64,000 bases of DNA. Source: Delphinus delphis. Taxonomy: Eukaryota; Chordata; Mammalia; Artiodactyla; Delphinidae. This document shows, in pieces, positions 12,289-24,430 of this stretch. The stretch's first letter is position 1, and every line of letters starts with the position of its first letter. The position numbers and the translations under genes are program-made. The notes under the pieces were generated by a model that did no database searches, was not told the DNA's origin, and saw nothing but the letters and a program-made list of their open reading frames with translations. Where the stretch lies: NCBI RefSeq assembly GCF_949987515.2, contig NC_082693.1, positions 22,502,994-22,566,993 on the forward strand, written 5' to 3'.

Positions 12289-12605
12289 TTCTTTTTAATA
12301 AATTTATTTATTTATTTTTGGCTGTGTTGGGTCTTTGTTGCTGCGTGCGGGCTTTCTCTAGTTTCAGTGAGCAGGGGCTACTCTTTGTTGCGGTGCTCAG
12401 GTTTCTCACTGCGGTGACTTCTCTTGCTGCGGAGCACCGGCTCTAGGCGCACGGGCTTTAGTAGTTGTGGCACACGGGCTCAGTAGTTGTGGCGTAAGGG
12501 CTTAGTTGCTCCGCGACACGTGGGATCTTCCCGGACCAGGGCTCGAACCCATGTCCCCTGCATTGGCAGGCGGATTCTTAACCACTGTGCCACCAGAGAA
12601 GTCCC
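12289..12605 (-). mobile_element. CHR SINE (long form), reverse
   Basis: Reverse-oriented long CHR SINE: an AT-rich tail, then ggctgtgttgggtctttgtt, through to the head ending accagagaagtccc. A 15-bp target duplication, acaacttgggtattt at 12274-12288 and acaatttgggtattt at 12606-12620, differs at one base. Confidence 0.93.
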
Positions 12606-12709
12606 ACAATTTGGGTATTTCTAACCTTTAGCCTTTGATACAGAGAATTGTTTGCAAAAGTGTTAGAAGGGCTGAAGGGGCCAAAAGGTGATAGGATGCT
12701 ACTCAGATA

Positions 12710-13195
12710 TCAGTAAGTCCAGGAAGCTGCCAAACTATAAGGCGGGAGGAGAAAAAGGGAAAGGGTGCTGCCCAGATCCCCTGAGTGCTGTGCTGCTGGG
12801 GCTTGGAGAGCACCACTGCTGCACTGCCACTGTTGGAACCACAGCAGCTGCTGCTTCACAGGAAGCCAGAGGTCCCTGTGATGGTTCAGGCTTCTGGAAG
12901 CCACAGTCCCGTTTTTGCTGAGAGATGTTGCTGTTGCTGGAGCTGCTAATTGTCTTCCGGCACTGTTGCTATGACTGTGCCACTATTACAGCAATCTGTG
13001 TGGCCTGTGATGGCCTGCCACCGCTGCTGCCCCAGCCAGAGCAGAGGAAGGAGAGTAAGGGCTCTTCTGCGCTTCCTGCTTTGTAACCTCTTGCCAGGAC
13101 CTCCCGTGCCAGAACCTAATCAGACCCAGCAGATGAGAGAGTCTGGGAGATGTAGTTTTCAGGCTTCCGGCCCCTGAGATGCAAAAAAGAGGTGA
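12710..13195. repeat. Unnamed mammalian repeat (same kind as 17000-17650)
   Basis: This GC-richer block contains words (ccagaacctaatcagaccc, gtctgggagatgtagttttc) that I associate with a common interspersed mammalian repeat whose name I cannot give. The element at 17.0-17.65 kb shares the arrangement (agagcctaacaaggagccca). The overlapping 65-77 codon open frames come from its GC richness and are not believed to be genes. Confidence 0.4.
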
Positions 13196-14325
13196 AGGCC
13201 AATATGAAGTTGGAGGCCAATAGTCAGATAACTAGAACAATAGTAAGAATGGTCAAAGCTGAGTTAAAATTAAACACATTTCTTTACTTCAAGATTTCCC
13301 CAAACCTTTAATATGCTACTGTGCTTTGAACATTTTCAAAAGGGAGTTATAGTTTGTAGTGCTTCTCAATGTTATATGGTAAGTTTCCCTCCACAGAACA
13401 CAGTTTGAACATCTCATAGGACCTCAGACTAGGATAAAAACAGGGACAAACAAAAATGCTATTGCTGTTAGATTATAATGAAGACATAGGATGGTAGATT
13501 ATATAAAAGATGCTTTCCTCATATAAATGATAAAAACTGCAGAGGGACAGGCTAGAGTGGTAATGTAAGAATTCAAATATACCAACATCCTGAAAACTAA
13601 TTATGTTAAAGGAATGACGCTGACAAATCCTTACATTTCTTGGATATTTTTGTAAAGGTCAGTTCTTGTTTTGGTAACCCAGTACATGGACACCTTCTTT
13701 GTTTGGGAGAATCCCAAGGGGAGAAATAAGAAACAAAGAGCTCTGATTGACAGCATGGAAACTGAAAGGGAATGATAGTCTTTCTGGTTAATTAACAGTT
13801 GATTCTGGTAATGTCAGTCCAGTCACTGTATATATAGAGACACCGTGAGTTCGGAGGCATGAGAGTAAATGTGCAGAGGGAGCAGATGCCAGCAGCACAG
13901 CTGTGACTCTCAAGCAGGGCCAGCGCCAATAGGGCATCCTGCACAGATGGCTCTTTTGGCAGGATCTTGGCTGTGCTTTGTTCACCTGTGTTCCTGCCCA
14001 AGTCTGTTTATCCAGCCTTCTTGCCTATTGTGCAACTTTCAGCCCCTCCAAAAGTCATTTTTCTCCTTAACCAAACTAGATTTATTTTCTTTGTTTGCAA
14101 CCAAGACCTCTAACCGAAACATTCTTAGAAAGTAGAGAAAGTCAAAGGGAAACCCAATATTCTAATTTTTCCCCTACCAATAAGAAAGAAAAGACTGGTT
14201 ATATGGGAAAAAAATTACTATGAAATAGTTACATCCTAACAGAATGGATAGGTTTAGAAAAGCAGGTTTACAAAAATTCAGAGAAATACCATATGTAATA
14301 GGAAAAAAGGAGAACATTCTGAAAT
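13196..14325. other. Unassigned sequence
   Basis: No repeat or gene was recognised. The open stretches of up to 88 codons near 13790-14135 overlap on both strands and resemble nothing known. Confidence 0.35.
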
Positions 14326-14337
14326 AATATCTGACTT

Positions 14338-14649
14338 GGACTTCCCTGGTGGTCTAGTGGTAAAGAATCTTACAATGCAGGGGACACAGGTTCGATCCAT
14401 GGTCGGCGAACCGAGATCCCACATGCCACAGTGCAACTAAGCTCCTGGACCACAACTACTGAGCTCTTGCGCCTCGACGAGAGAGTCTGCGTGCAGCAGA
14501 CTACAGAGTCCAGGCCCCCTGGAGCCCACACCACAACTAGAGAGAAACCCGAGCAGACCGTGCCCTGTAACGAGAAAGGTCCCACATGTCTCAACAAAGA
14601 TCCCCTGTGCCGCAGCTAAGACCCGACACAGCCAAAAAAGAAGAACAAA
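14338..14649 (+). mobile_element. CHR SINE (long form, diverged)
   Basis: Head ggacttccctggtggtctag, middle ctcctggaccacaactactg, and end acccgacacagccaaaaaag. The target duplication aatatctgact is found at 14326-14336 and 14650-14660. It is more diverged than the short CHR copies, as expected of an older subfamily. A minus-strand 157-codon open frame over it is an accident of its sequence. Confidence 0.9.
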
Positions 14650-14660
14650 AATATCTGACT

Positions 14661-15159
14661 GCATAAATGTGAAAAATTCCAAAGGAGAAAAAATTGGAGA
14701 AACATATGAAGACACTAGGATGGTTGCAAAGATTAAAGTCCAGAATAAGTGTAAGTTTGTGAATATTCTTAATAAAAATGGAAAGACTTTCAAGGCATGA
14801 TCTGAACAAGAACAAGAGAAGGGTAAGCCAGCATCCCGGGAAGGATGCTGTAAGGTTAGATGAGGGCAGAACTCATGGACCAGGTGATCTCCATGGTCCC
14901 GACCATACATAGAACTTTATGATAATCACTTTACTCAATTTCTACCTTTGCTTCAGCTTCTCTAGCAAGAAGGATAGCCTTCAATGTACAAACGTCAGGA
15001 CAATTAGCCTAAATAAAGACGTTCATCTAAGTAAGACAGGTGAGATAATGAGAGAACCCAGTCACATTTTAAAATGAAACCATTAATTTAAAAAGACTTA
15101 TATATGCTCATTGTAAGAATGTCCGCCAAAACTGCCAGCAGCTCTGTCATGTAAAAAAC
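14661..15159. other. Unassigned sequence
   Basis: No repeat or gene was recognised between the two SINEs. Confidence 0.3.
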
Positions 15160-15169
15160 ATCCTTCCTG

Positions 15170-15358
15170 GGCTTCCCTGGTGGCGCAGTGGTTGAGCGTC
15201 CGCCTGCCAATGCAGGGGACACGAGTTCGTGCCCCGGTCCAAGAAGATCCCACGTGCCGCGGAGCGGCTGGGCCCGTGAGCCATGGCCGCTGAGCCTGCG
15301 CGTCCGGAGCCTGTGCTCCGCAACGGGAGAGGCCACAACAGTGAGAGGACCGCGTACG

Positions 15359-15388
<30 letters not shown>
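15170..15388 (+). mobile_element. CHR SINE (short, young)
   Basis: Very well preserved short CHR SINE: ggcttccctggtggcgcagt to gaccgcgtacggc, then a run of about 29 A. The target duplication atccttcctg occurs at 15160-15169 and 15389-15398. The long pure A tail suggests a recent insertion. Confidence 0.96.
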
Positions 15389-15392
<4 letters not shown>

Positions 15393-15398
15393 TTCCTG

Positions 15399-16329
15399 AA
15401 GTAGGATAGGATGAAGCCAAGAAGCCAAATAAATTGGAGATACGGACAGAAAGAGAGTCCTGGAGACTCAAGTCCATTAGATTACAACTCCATCCCTGCC
15501 CTTTTCAATCACATGAACACATAATTCCACTTTTTTTGCTTAACTGAGTTTCGGTTGTCTTTTTTTTCCTTTTTAGTAAAAAGGCCAGAATGATAATAAA
15601 TTCACAGGTGATGATTCTGCTACTCAATCAGTCAAGTTACAAGCAGTAAGCAAGAGATCCAGGCTTCTGAGATCTCTCTGAGTCACAAACCTATTTCTCT
15701 TTCCATTTGCCTCTATTGATCAGTAGTTCTCAATCTATTATTTACTGGAAGGTACCAGGGTCCTGCAGGAGACTCTCCCATGTAGTTTATTACTGCACCT
15801 AATTACTTGCTCCTCTCCCTGTAAGAAGGGCCCACACCTTTGTAGTGCTTCCCTGTGGAAGAGTATACATTTGCTCCTACAGTGCCCACCATGCGGTATT
15901 TTTAGGTTCAACTCAGCATTCAGACGCACAAATCTACCATCGACCACTTTGGCATCGGAGTCACGCAGAAGAACACAGGAGAGGAACCACAGTTTGCCAG
16001 CAGGGCGCCATCAGGTGTTCCTCTTCTGTTGGGACATCAAGTCACACAGCTGCCTAGGGACAGCTCAAGTGCAAGAAGATGAGATCTACCTGGGGCAGGT
16101 GCAGGAACCACTCCTACCCCACAGGAGCCAATATGTCCTTTAACAGCTTCAGAGCCATAACTTCTAGCATCCCCACGAGGACACGCCCAGTGAAAACAGT
16201 CACCACACTCAGGAAAGCTAAAAGCTACACAGCCTCCACCAGGGGTCTATCGTGCATTTATAGTTCCTCCCAGTACAGATGCAACTTCCAATCCGAGATC
16301 ATTTTTATTATAAGCAAAGCTGTTGAGGA
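15399..16329. other. Unassigned, possibly LTR-derived
   Basis: No certain assignment. Several overlapping open stretches (70-90 codons) between 15845 and 16339 occur in multiple frames without recognisable domains. On the minus strand there is an aataaa-like element close to 16300, which would fit an old LTR, but I could not confirm ends. Confidence 0.3.
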
Positions 16330-16780
16330 ACACTGTTAACGTATTACTCTCATCTGGTTCCAGGGGAATAGAGTTAGTGAGGTTAAAGATTGAATTCTTA
16401 CACAGCGGGGAAAAAATTTCGTTCACCCTTTATCCAAACTGCCCCATTGATAATGGGTTTGACCACTTGACTTTGCTTTTAGACACAAGTGGAGGTGATT
16501 TATGCCTCCTCCCAGCAGCCACTGTCTGGTTCCACTCTTACCCTCTTCCCTCTGCCAGGAGACAAGGAGAGGGGCATCCCACCTTTGGCCCAGGCCTCCA
16601 AATGAAGAAGATATTTGGAGCAGAGCCATGGAACAGAGCTGCAGCAGATCCTCGGCTACCAGGAAACCTCTAAGATAGGTAAATGTTCTAAGTCATTGCT
16701 AACTGGAGAGTTGCTTGTTATTGTAGAATAACCTGTTTGTGATTAATACAACCCCTTTGGAAAGATGTAGGTTGGGTTAT
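16330..16780 (+). repeat. Probable MLT1/MaLR-type LTR
   Basis: The order of blocks fits a mammalian MaLR solo LTR: gaccacttgactttgctttt, agacacaagtggaggtgatt, cctcttccctctgccaggag, and an end near gttgcttgttattgtagaat. The 116-codon plus-strand open frame (16323-16673) lies entirely in it and is not a gene. Ends are uncertain. Confidence 0.45.
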
Positions 16781-16989
16781 CGCTCTCCAACCAGGATTCC
16801 TTAAGGGGAGCTTGCCAACTAAGCCAGCTAGTTTTTTGATTCTGGCAATAATCCCCAGCTCAAGAGGCTGATGGAAAGTTTCCCCTTTTTGCATAGTCTG
16901 TCTGTTAGGGCAGTTCAAGTAATGTCTGAAAAATACCATGTATGTAGATTGTACCCTTTATTGTTCTACTTCATCTTCCTCTTTGTACC

Positions 16990-17650
16990 CGTCGGGGTCT
17001 AGTCAAGAGACAGAAACTACACAGTTATTTGACAAAGAGAATTTAACATAATGAACTGTCAGTTAGGTGTACGACTGTCAACTTGGTAACCATAAAGGTA
17101 TAAAGAGAAATCGAATGTATTGTTGAGGTAGCAACTACAGGAAATGGTTAATTACCTTCAGGATTGAGGAAACAATGTCAAGAGGTAAGAATTATTATTA
17201 AAATGTAGAAACTTAGAGGAGGGGCCCTGTGGAGCTGAAACTCAGACTTCTGAGGAAGCGGGTGCTGCTCAGGGGGCGCTGGTGTCTCTGCGTTTGGAGG
17301 AGGTGCCTCACTGAGCTGGGACCCACCTCTGAGGAAGGGTCTGGTGCCAGGTGTCCTTGAGGGGGCACGAGACAACTAGTCCTGCAAGTGCTGGGAGAAC
17401 TGCACACGGGATTTAACTGCTGCTACGGGGAAGAAGTGGTAATGGAGTACCACTGGCAAGAACACAGCCACCAGGAGGGTCACAGGCAGGAGCAAGTCCC
17501 TTGTTCCTCCTCCAGCCCTTCGGGCTCCCTCTAGCGCCCCCTATTGTCAGAGCCTAACAAGGAGCCCACTAGCAAAGCCGAGATGTGTGGTCAGCACACG
17601 GGACTCCTGGCCGAGGGCGTGAGTGAGGGCAGAAGTCCAACCCGTGCTGT
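16990..17650 (+). repeat. Unnamed mammalian interspersed repeat
   Basis: The block starts near ggtctagtcaagagacagaa, continues through gcaactacaggaaatggtta and ggaggggccctgtggagctg, and ends with tgtcagagcctaacaaggag. I recognise it as a family seen in other mammals but cannot name it. A second, shorter relative lies at 12710-13195. Short open frames on the minus strand have no known homologue. Confidence 0.45.
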
Positions 17651-17810
17651 TCTTGACAAGCGCTTGTGTGAAGCTATGTCAGCCTGGGGAAGAGTCATCT
17701 TTTTCTAATTTGCATACAGGTGCCATGTCGACTAGTACACACGTTGCTGATTCAAGCAACAGCGGTCAAATCTTCCTTCCATCTTCTAATTGGCTGTGAA
17801 AAGCATGTAT

Positions 17811-18325
17811 CTCTTTTGTTTGTTTTGTTTTGTTTTTGCCAAACTAATTTTTAAATTGAAGTATAGTTGATTTACAATGTTGTGTTAATTTCTGCTGTAC
17901 AGCAAAGTGATTCAGTTATACATATATATACATTCTTTTTAAAAATCTTCTTTTCCACTATGGTTTATCCTAGGATATTGAATATAGTTCCCTGCGCTAT
18001 ACAGTAGCACCTTGTTGTTTATCCATTCTGTATATGAAAGCTTACATCTACTAACCCCAACACCCCACTCCATCCCTCCCCCAATCCCCTTCCTCTTGGC
18101 ACCAGTCTGTTCTCTATGTGCGTGATTCTGTGTGGTACATACATACAATGGAATACTAGTTGGTCACGAAAAAGAACAAAATAATGCCATTTGCAGCAAC
18201 ATGGATGCAACTAGAGATTATCATACTAAGTGAAGTAAGTCAGAAAGAGAAAGACAAATATCATATGATATCACTTATATGTGGAATCTAAAATATGACA
18301 CAAATGAATCTATGAAACAGAAACA
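17811..18325 (-). mobile_element. Twin-primed L1 3' end (internal inversion)
   Basis: The left part (about 17811-18128) is an L1 3' UTR in reverse orientation. At gtgattctgtg the sequence switches to the same L1 in forward orientation (about 18129-18325; tacaatggaatactagttgg through ccatttgcagcaacatggat to tgaaacagaaacag). One 13-bp target duplication, gaaaagcatgtat, flanks the whole (17798-17810 and 18326-18338), so this is a single insertion. Opposed halves within one duplication are the signature of twin priming. Confidence 0.92.
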
Positions 18326-18517
18326 GAAAAGCATGTATTTTTATTGTAACGTTCCAGGCATACTTAAACGGCATCAACATGCAACTTTTTGCAGTCATAC
18401 AGATACATAGCTCTCCCTGGGATAATATCAAAAGATTTGTGCAGATTTGTTTGAATTCAGTTCCCCGTTCTCACATCTTTTTTCACCGTGGGTACTGCTT
18501 TTGGTTGACAGTACAAG

Positions 18518-18745
18518 TTTTTTTTTTAAACTTCTTTATTGGAGTATAATTGCCTTACAATATTGTGTTAGTTTCTGCTGTATACCACAGTGAATCAGCT
18601 ATACATATACATATATCCCCATATCCCCTCCCTCTTGCGCCTCCCTCCCACCCTCCCTATCCCACCCCTCTAGGTGGTCACAAAACACCTAGCTGATCTC
18701 CCCGTGCTATGCAGCTGCTTCCCACTAGCTATCTATTTTCCATTT
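18518..18745 (-). mobile_element. L1 3' UTR fragment, reverse
   Basis: A T-rich start followed by cttctttattggagtataat, tgccttacaatattgtgtta, accctccctatcccaccc, and the end cactagctatctatttt. This 3' UTR subtype differs from the one at 17.8 kb but matches 37.84 kb and 60.8 kb. It is strongly 5'-truncated, with no coding part. Confidence 0.88.
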
Positions 18746-19924
18746 TCCCTTCCCTTCTTTTAAGCTGGAGTTCCAGCTGTGCACCCAGAGCAAGTCATTA
18801 CTGCATCCATAGGACTTCTTCTTATTTTTCTCTCTTTCTTATTTGTCTTTTCACTGGAGTTGTGTAGTGAGCTACTTGGTTCTTGTCCTTTCTCTTTTAG
18901 CCATCCTTACGATATCCTATAAATGGTTTGACATTTTAAATAAATGCTTTAAATGAAGGCTTAGAAGAAATTATTTTCAAATGTGTTGATCACAAAAAGT
19001 AGGAGGTTTAGCTAAAATGAGAGATTATGAAATTAGGATTCCTAGTGATTTCTGTGGACTGAAATGCTGTGCTGATAGCAAAAAGATAAAATCTATGAGA
19101 TAAAGGAAAAACCCAGCAGAGTTTAAAATAAGGATAAGGGATAATTAGAGTAAGATAACAGAAATGAAGACAAACCTTTACTTAAAAAAGAAAAAAAGAA
19201 AGAAAAGAACAACCAAATGAAAAGTAACCAAATATATTTGGAGTTTTAGGAAAATTTTGATGTAAGAAATATCTTCTTTACAATGATTCAAAATGCATAA
19301 TAAAGCAATGATTGGAAATAAAAATTATCTAATATACTCCATTCAATGAAACCTAAGTGAGGAGTAATTTGATCTAGAGTCACAGATTTCCAAAGGGGGC
19401 AAAAAAGAATACATTTTGAATCTACTAAAGCAATATCTATGGAATAGGTTTGCAAATAAGAACCCATGAAGCATCTTTTTTTAATATACAGAAAATATTT
19501 CAAGAGGGTAATTCATTTGACAGAGAAGCAAAATGATGAAAAATTGCTGGAGATGTTTTAAAACTCTTTTTTTCTCACTTAGATAATTTATGGGAATAAC
19601 CAGGGCGGGGGGCACCGTGTAAAATCTATCGCTTAGGTGAGTGATGGTAAATATTTCCTCTCAGATGAGAAGGAATACTTTTGGTGGGGAAAGGGTCAAG
19701 ATTAAATTTTCTTCTACTTACCTTTAGAATTAATAAATAGGCTGTTTGCTTGGCTTACAGCAATGCCATTATGAAAATAAATTAAATCTTGTGTTGTAGA
19801 TCCAGTCAAGTTTGGTCTTGATGTTGTTTTGGTTTGTTTCCTGTGAGAAACCTGGCTGTCCCTCTAGTCTTGGTGAGGTTCCTGCTGTTTGGGTTCTAAG
19901 ATTGTGTTCTTTATTTTTCAGAAA
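18746..19924. other. AT-rich unassigned sequence
   Basis: No recognised repeat or gene. Open frames are short (71 codons or fewer). Confidence 0.35.
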
Positions 19925-20130
19925 GTGAACCTTATTTCATAATTATCCCTCCATTAGTGTGATTACTTGATTACTATCTGAATGCCCCATTAGATGTTCA
20001 GCTCTATAAGAGCAGGGACTCTGTCTATCTGTGCTCACCATGACATTCCCAGAGCCTAACCCAGGGACTGACACATAGTAAGGGCTCAATTAATACTTGT
20101 TGAATAAATACATAAATGGATGAAGGAAAA
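19925..20130 (+). repeat. L2 LINE 3' end
   Basis: Sense L2 end: gctctataagagcagggact, cagagcctaacccagggact, cacatagtaagggctcaatt, and then the terminal tgttgaataaatacataaat. Old and non-coding. Confidence 0.75.
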
Positions 20131-21443
20131 ACATTAAATGTAAGTAATTAGAATGTATTCCTGGGAGTAGCAGGGAGGAGGTGGCAGTAGAAAATTTTAG
20201 AGTTAAGTGTTTAGACACTGTAAAAGAATATCTTTAAGATGCTTCTTGTAGATGTAACAGCAGGAGATGAAGAGCCAATACATTTAAGGGAAACAGCATA
20301 TCAGAAAAAAATATGAAAAACTCTCAGCTTTCCAGAAAATCTGATAAATTCCTTATATAGATTTTAATACTTTATATATATATAGTATTAAACTATATAC
20401 ATATAGTTTAATACTTTCTGCTCTGAGCTATATTTGAGTGTTTTTCTAAAACAGCATTCTCTTTTTATATGGCATATAAAGGCTATCTGTTTTCTTGAGT
20501 AAAATATTTTCCTAACCTAGTGTCACTGGTTAATAAACTGTCTTTATACTGTAAGATCTGGAATAAAAAGACTCATTCAAACTTTAAGTAAATAGAGAAG
20601 TTAGACTACAAGAAAAGAGGCTTTCCCTTAATTTTTTTTTTAAACCTCTTTGTAGTTTTCTGGGATTTTCTACTGAATCTTGGTTGGTAGATTTTCTAAG
20701 TAAGATTTTTGACACCTTTTATTCAATACTTCTAAATAAGAAAAAAAAAATACTCCTTTTCCACCATCTTATAGCTCTGGGGAAAAATACTGTAAGATTT
20801 CCACTGTGGGTGAAGAAAATTTTTATTCACTCTAAAAAATCAGGATCATCTTCTTTTCAGAACTTTTTTTTCCCTAAATCTGAGAACACATTCAAGGGAA
20901 ACAAAGGTGGAAAGTTTTCAACAATCCAGTGGGGAACTCCTCTTAGAGACAAAAGAAGTAAAATAGCTAGAGAGGATGGTTGCATGGAATTAGCAAGATT
21001 GAAATAAATATTTCTAGCGGATGAAAGAAGTGTGTGAATTAGTGGGTTAACAGTTGATTTAATGAGAGACAAATCGGTTTCTCAGTTTTGTGGGAGAACA
21101 AAGATCAACTGACTTCCCTCAAATTTAAATGTATTGATTTATCAGTTCTCCAACATACTGATTCACTGTGGCTTTTAGGTTTATGGTTCTTAGTATGAGA
21201 GAGAAAGGTAATTCCCTTTGTAGTTTTTTATTTTTATTTTTTAAAGAAGAAAAAAGAGCTGTAGTTGGCATTTTTGCAAGGATTTTACTTAAGAATCTGT
21301 TGAACACTTTAAAAGTTGATTAAAGGAAAGAATACAAGGGTCACAGATGAGTGGGAAAAAATTACAACTGAGCTTGAGGAGAAACAAGGTCACACTTCAA
21401 GAAGGGCAAAATCAGAAGTGTTGCAGTACAATCTCCCTAATGC
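20131..21443. other. AT-rich unassigned sequence with a palindrome
   Basis: No gene or named repeat was recognised. A 107-codon plus-strand open stretch (20684-21007) is low complexity and matches nothing. A perfect 32-bp palindrome-like inverted repeat lies at 20384-20415. Confidence 0.35.
20384..20415. repeat. Short inverted repeat (15-bp perfect arms, 2-nt centre)
   Basis: The arm agtattaaactatat (20384-20398) is followed by ac and its exact reverse complement at 20401-20415. The sequence is AT-rich, so it could extrude as a hairpin or seed local rearrangement; function is unknown. Confidence 0.8.
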
Positions 21444-21459
21444 TAAGATGGTACATTTA

Positions 21460-23061
21460 CACATTTTAAAAATTGAAGTATAGTTGATTTACAATGTTGT
21501 GTTAATTTATGCTGTACAGCAAAGTGATTCAGTTATACATATATATGTGTGCATTCTTTTTTGAATATTCTTTTCCGTTATGGTTTATCACAGGATATTG
21601 AATATAGATCCCTGTGCTCTACAGTAGGACCTTGTTGTTTATCCATTCTATATACAATAGCTTACAGCTGTTAACCTCAACCTCTCACTCCAGCCCTCCC
21701 TCCAACCCCCTCCCCCTTGGCAACCACCAGTCTGTTCTCTATGTCTGTGATTCTTTCTAAAGTTTTTTTTTTTTTTTTTTGCCACGCTGTGTGGCATGCA
21801 GAACTTCCCAAACCAGGGATCGATCCTGTGCCCCCTGGAGTGGAAAGGTGGAATCTTAACCACTGAACCACCAGAGAGGTCCCTATGTCTGTGATTCTGT
21901 TTCTGTTTCTTAGATAGGTTCATTTGTATCATATTTTAGATTCCACATATAAGTGATATCATATGGTATTTGTCCTTCTCTTTCTGACTTACTTCACTTA
22001 GTATGATAATCTTTAGTTGCATGCATGTTTCTGCAAATGGCATTATTTCATTCTTTTTTATGGCTGAGTAGTATTCCATTGTATATATGTACCACATCCT
22101 CTTTATCCATTCATCTGTTGATGGACATATAGGTTGTTTCTATGTCTTGGCTATTGTGAATAGTGCTGCTATGAACATAGGGGTGCATGTATCTTTTTGA
22201 ATTATAGTTTCATCTGGATATATGCCCGGAAGTGGGATTGCTGGATCGTATGGTAATTCTATTTTTAGTTTTCTGAGTTACCTCCATATTGTTTTGTATA
22301 GTTGCTGCACCAACTTACATTCCTACCAACAGTGTAGGAGGGTTTCCTTTTCTCCACACCCTCTCCAGCATTTGTTATTTGTAGACTTTTTAATGATGGC
22401 CATTCTAACCAGTGTGCGGTGTTACCTCACTGTAGTTTTGATTTGCATTTCTCTAATAATTAGCAACGTTTGAGCATCTTTTCATGTGTCTATCAGCCAT
22501 CTGTATTTCTTCTTTGGAGAAATGTCTATTTAGATCTTCTGCTCATTTTTTGATTGGGTTGTTTGTTTTTTGTTGTTGTTGAGTTGTATGAGCTATTTGT
22601 ATATTTTGGGAATTAAGCCCTTATCAGTCTCATCATTTGCAAATATTTTCTCCCGTTCTGTAAGTTGTCTTTTCATTTTGTTTATGGTTTTCTTTGCTGT
22701 GCAAAAGCTTGTAAGTTTGATTAGGTCCCAAATGTTTATTTTTGTTTTTATTTCTATTGCCTTGGAATACTGACCTAAGAAAACATTGGTACAATTTATA
22801 TCAGAGAATGTTTTGCCTATGATCTCTTCTAAGAGTTTTATGGCGTCATGTCTTATGTTTAAGTCTTTAAGCCATTTTTATTTTTGTGTGTGGTGTGAGG
22901 TATGTTCTAACATCAATTGATTTACATGTGGCTGTCCAACCTTCCCAGCACCACTTGTTGAAGAGACTGTCTTTTTCCCTTTGTATATTCTTTCCTCCTT
23001 TGTCAAAGATTAATTGACTGTAGGTATGTGGGTTTATTTCTGGGCTCCCTATTCTGTTCCA
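21460..23061 (-). mobile_element. 5'-truncated L1, 3' UTR plus end of ORF2
   Basis: Reverse-oriented LINE-1. The 3' UTR starts at 21460 (aaaaattgaagtatagttga nearby), and decayed ORF2 C-terminal sequence follows to about 23061 (for example the reverse of cactggttagaatggccatc near 22400). The target duplication is taagatggtacattta at 21444-21459 and taagatggtatattta at 23062-23077, with one mismatch. A SINE interrupts it at 21755-21882. Without the SINE the insert is about 1.47 kb. Confidence 0.92.
21755..21882 (-). mobile_element. Artiodactyl-type tRNA SINE nested in L1, reverse
   Basis: Short SINE: a T run, then gccacgctgtgtggcatgca, and a head ending ccaccagagaggtcc. A perfect 16-bp duplication of host L1 sequence, ctatgtctgtgattct, flanks it (21739-21754 and 21883-21898). 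It therefore landed after the L1. Confidence 0.92.
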
Positions 23062-23077
23062 TAAGATGGTATATTTA

Positions 23078-23443
23078 ATTTTTCTCTCTGATTCTTGGAA
23101 AATGTATCCAGTTAAGTAGTCATCTATCTTGACTCATAAGTAATGCTAGAAACTTTTTATTTCTGTTATTTGATAAACTCAAGAAACAACTAAAATTATT
23201 GTATTCACAGAATATCTACTTCAGTTCTCAAATTTAGTGTAATAAGTTGTTTTAAAGGTTTGCTTACACAAAATAAACCAACATTAAACATTAATTATCC
23301 ACAACTAAAGTAAGATAAAAGTGAGAACAAATGATTAAAAGATCCACACTAATAAATGCAAGATTGTTTAAAATACCTTTTAGTGTCTTAGCATATCTAA
23401 AAACAATGGGATAAAAAAAAATCTTACTAAATTTGAGGTTTAT
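23078..23443. other. Unassigned AT-rich sequence
   Basis: No repeat or gene was recognised. Confidence 0.3.
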
Positions 23444-23580
23444 GGGAATTCCCTGGCGGGCCAGTGGTTAGGACTCAGTGCTTTCACTGCTGGGGCCAGG
23501 GTTTGACCCCTGGTCAGGGAACTAAGATCCTGCAAGCCGTGTTGTGCTGCCAAAAAATAAAATAAATAAATAAATAAATT
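23444..23580 (+). mobile_element. Artiodactyl-type tRNA SINE (short)
   Basis: Head gggaattccctggcgggcca, box-like gtttgacccctggtcaggga, and end gttgtgctgcc followed by an (AAAT)n-type tail ending at 23580. A convincing target duplication was not found; a weak gtttatgg pair flanks it. Confidence 0.88.
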
Positions 23581-24194
23581 GTCCAGTTTATGGAAGCTGT
23601 GATTGAATTAAATTAGAGGAATTTAATGTATTTCTCCACTTTCCTTAGAGATTCCCATGGAGAGAAAATAAATTTCCACAATCATAAATTATATTTTTAT
23701 TATTAATTTTTAGTTTCCCTTTATTAATAAGTAATTAAGATTCTTGGAGATAATTTAGATGATCCAGATTTTCAAAAAGAAGAAAATAAAAAACCATCCA
23801 TCATTTCATCACCAAAAAATAACCATTACAAACATTTTGTTGTCTATCTGAACAACAAGATAGATGACTACTCTTTTTGGCCTTTGTATATGATACATAT
23901 TGTTCCAATTAAAAAGTGGGATCATAATACATATTATTTTTATGTAACCTACTTTTTTTCACTTAAACATATTGAAAATAGATTATGTCACTTAAATATC
24001 TGAAGTTTTAGCAATTTGTATATTGTTGGACATCTAGTTTGTTTATAATCTGTGATAAAGATATTTATTAGATACATTATTTATATAAAAGGCATTAAAA
24101 ATTACTAACAATTTCTTCTACTGGATTTATGGGATAAAAATCCTTCTGATTTTGGAGAGAAAAAGTAAAAATCAGGATTAAACTTTATTAGATA
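23581..24194. other. Unassigned AT-rich sequence
   Basis: No gene. Blocks such as ataaccattacaaacatttt and ttatttttatgtaacctact could be a very old L1 3' end in reverse, but I cannot place them safely. Confidence 0.3.
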
Positions 24195-24430
24195 AAATTT
24201 TATTTAACAACACTCATATAGTACCTACTGCTACTATTCTAAGTACTTTAGAAAGATTAAATCACTTAATCCTCCTAATAACTCTACGAGGTACATACTG
24301 TTACTATCCCCATTTTACAGATGGGAAAATGAAGCATAGAGAGCTTAGCCAACTTGCCCAATGTTATACAGGTAGTAAGTGGTAGAGCTAGTCTAGCATA
24401 AGGGTCCACGCTCTTAGCCATTCCCTTACA
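24195..24430 (-). repeat. MIR SINE, reverse, nearly complete
   Basis: The reverse MIR consensus order is clear: tagtacctactgctactatt, aatcctcctaataactctac, tatccccattttacagatgg, cagtaagtgg-type core (tagtaagtggtagagctagt), and cacgctcttagccattccct at the end. Confidence 0.88.
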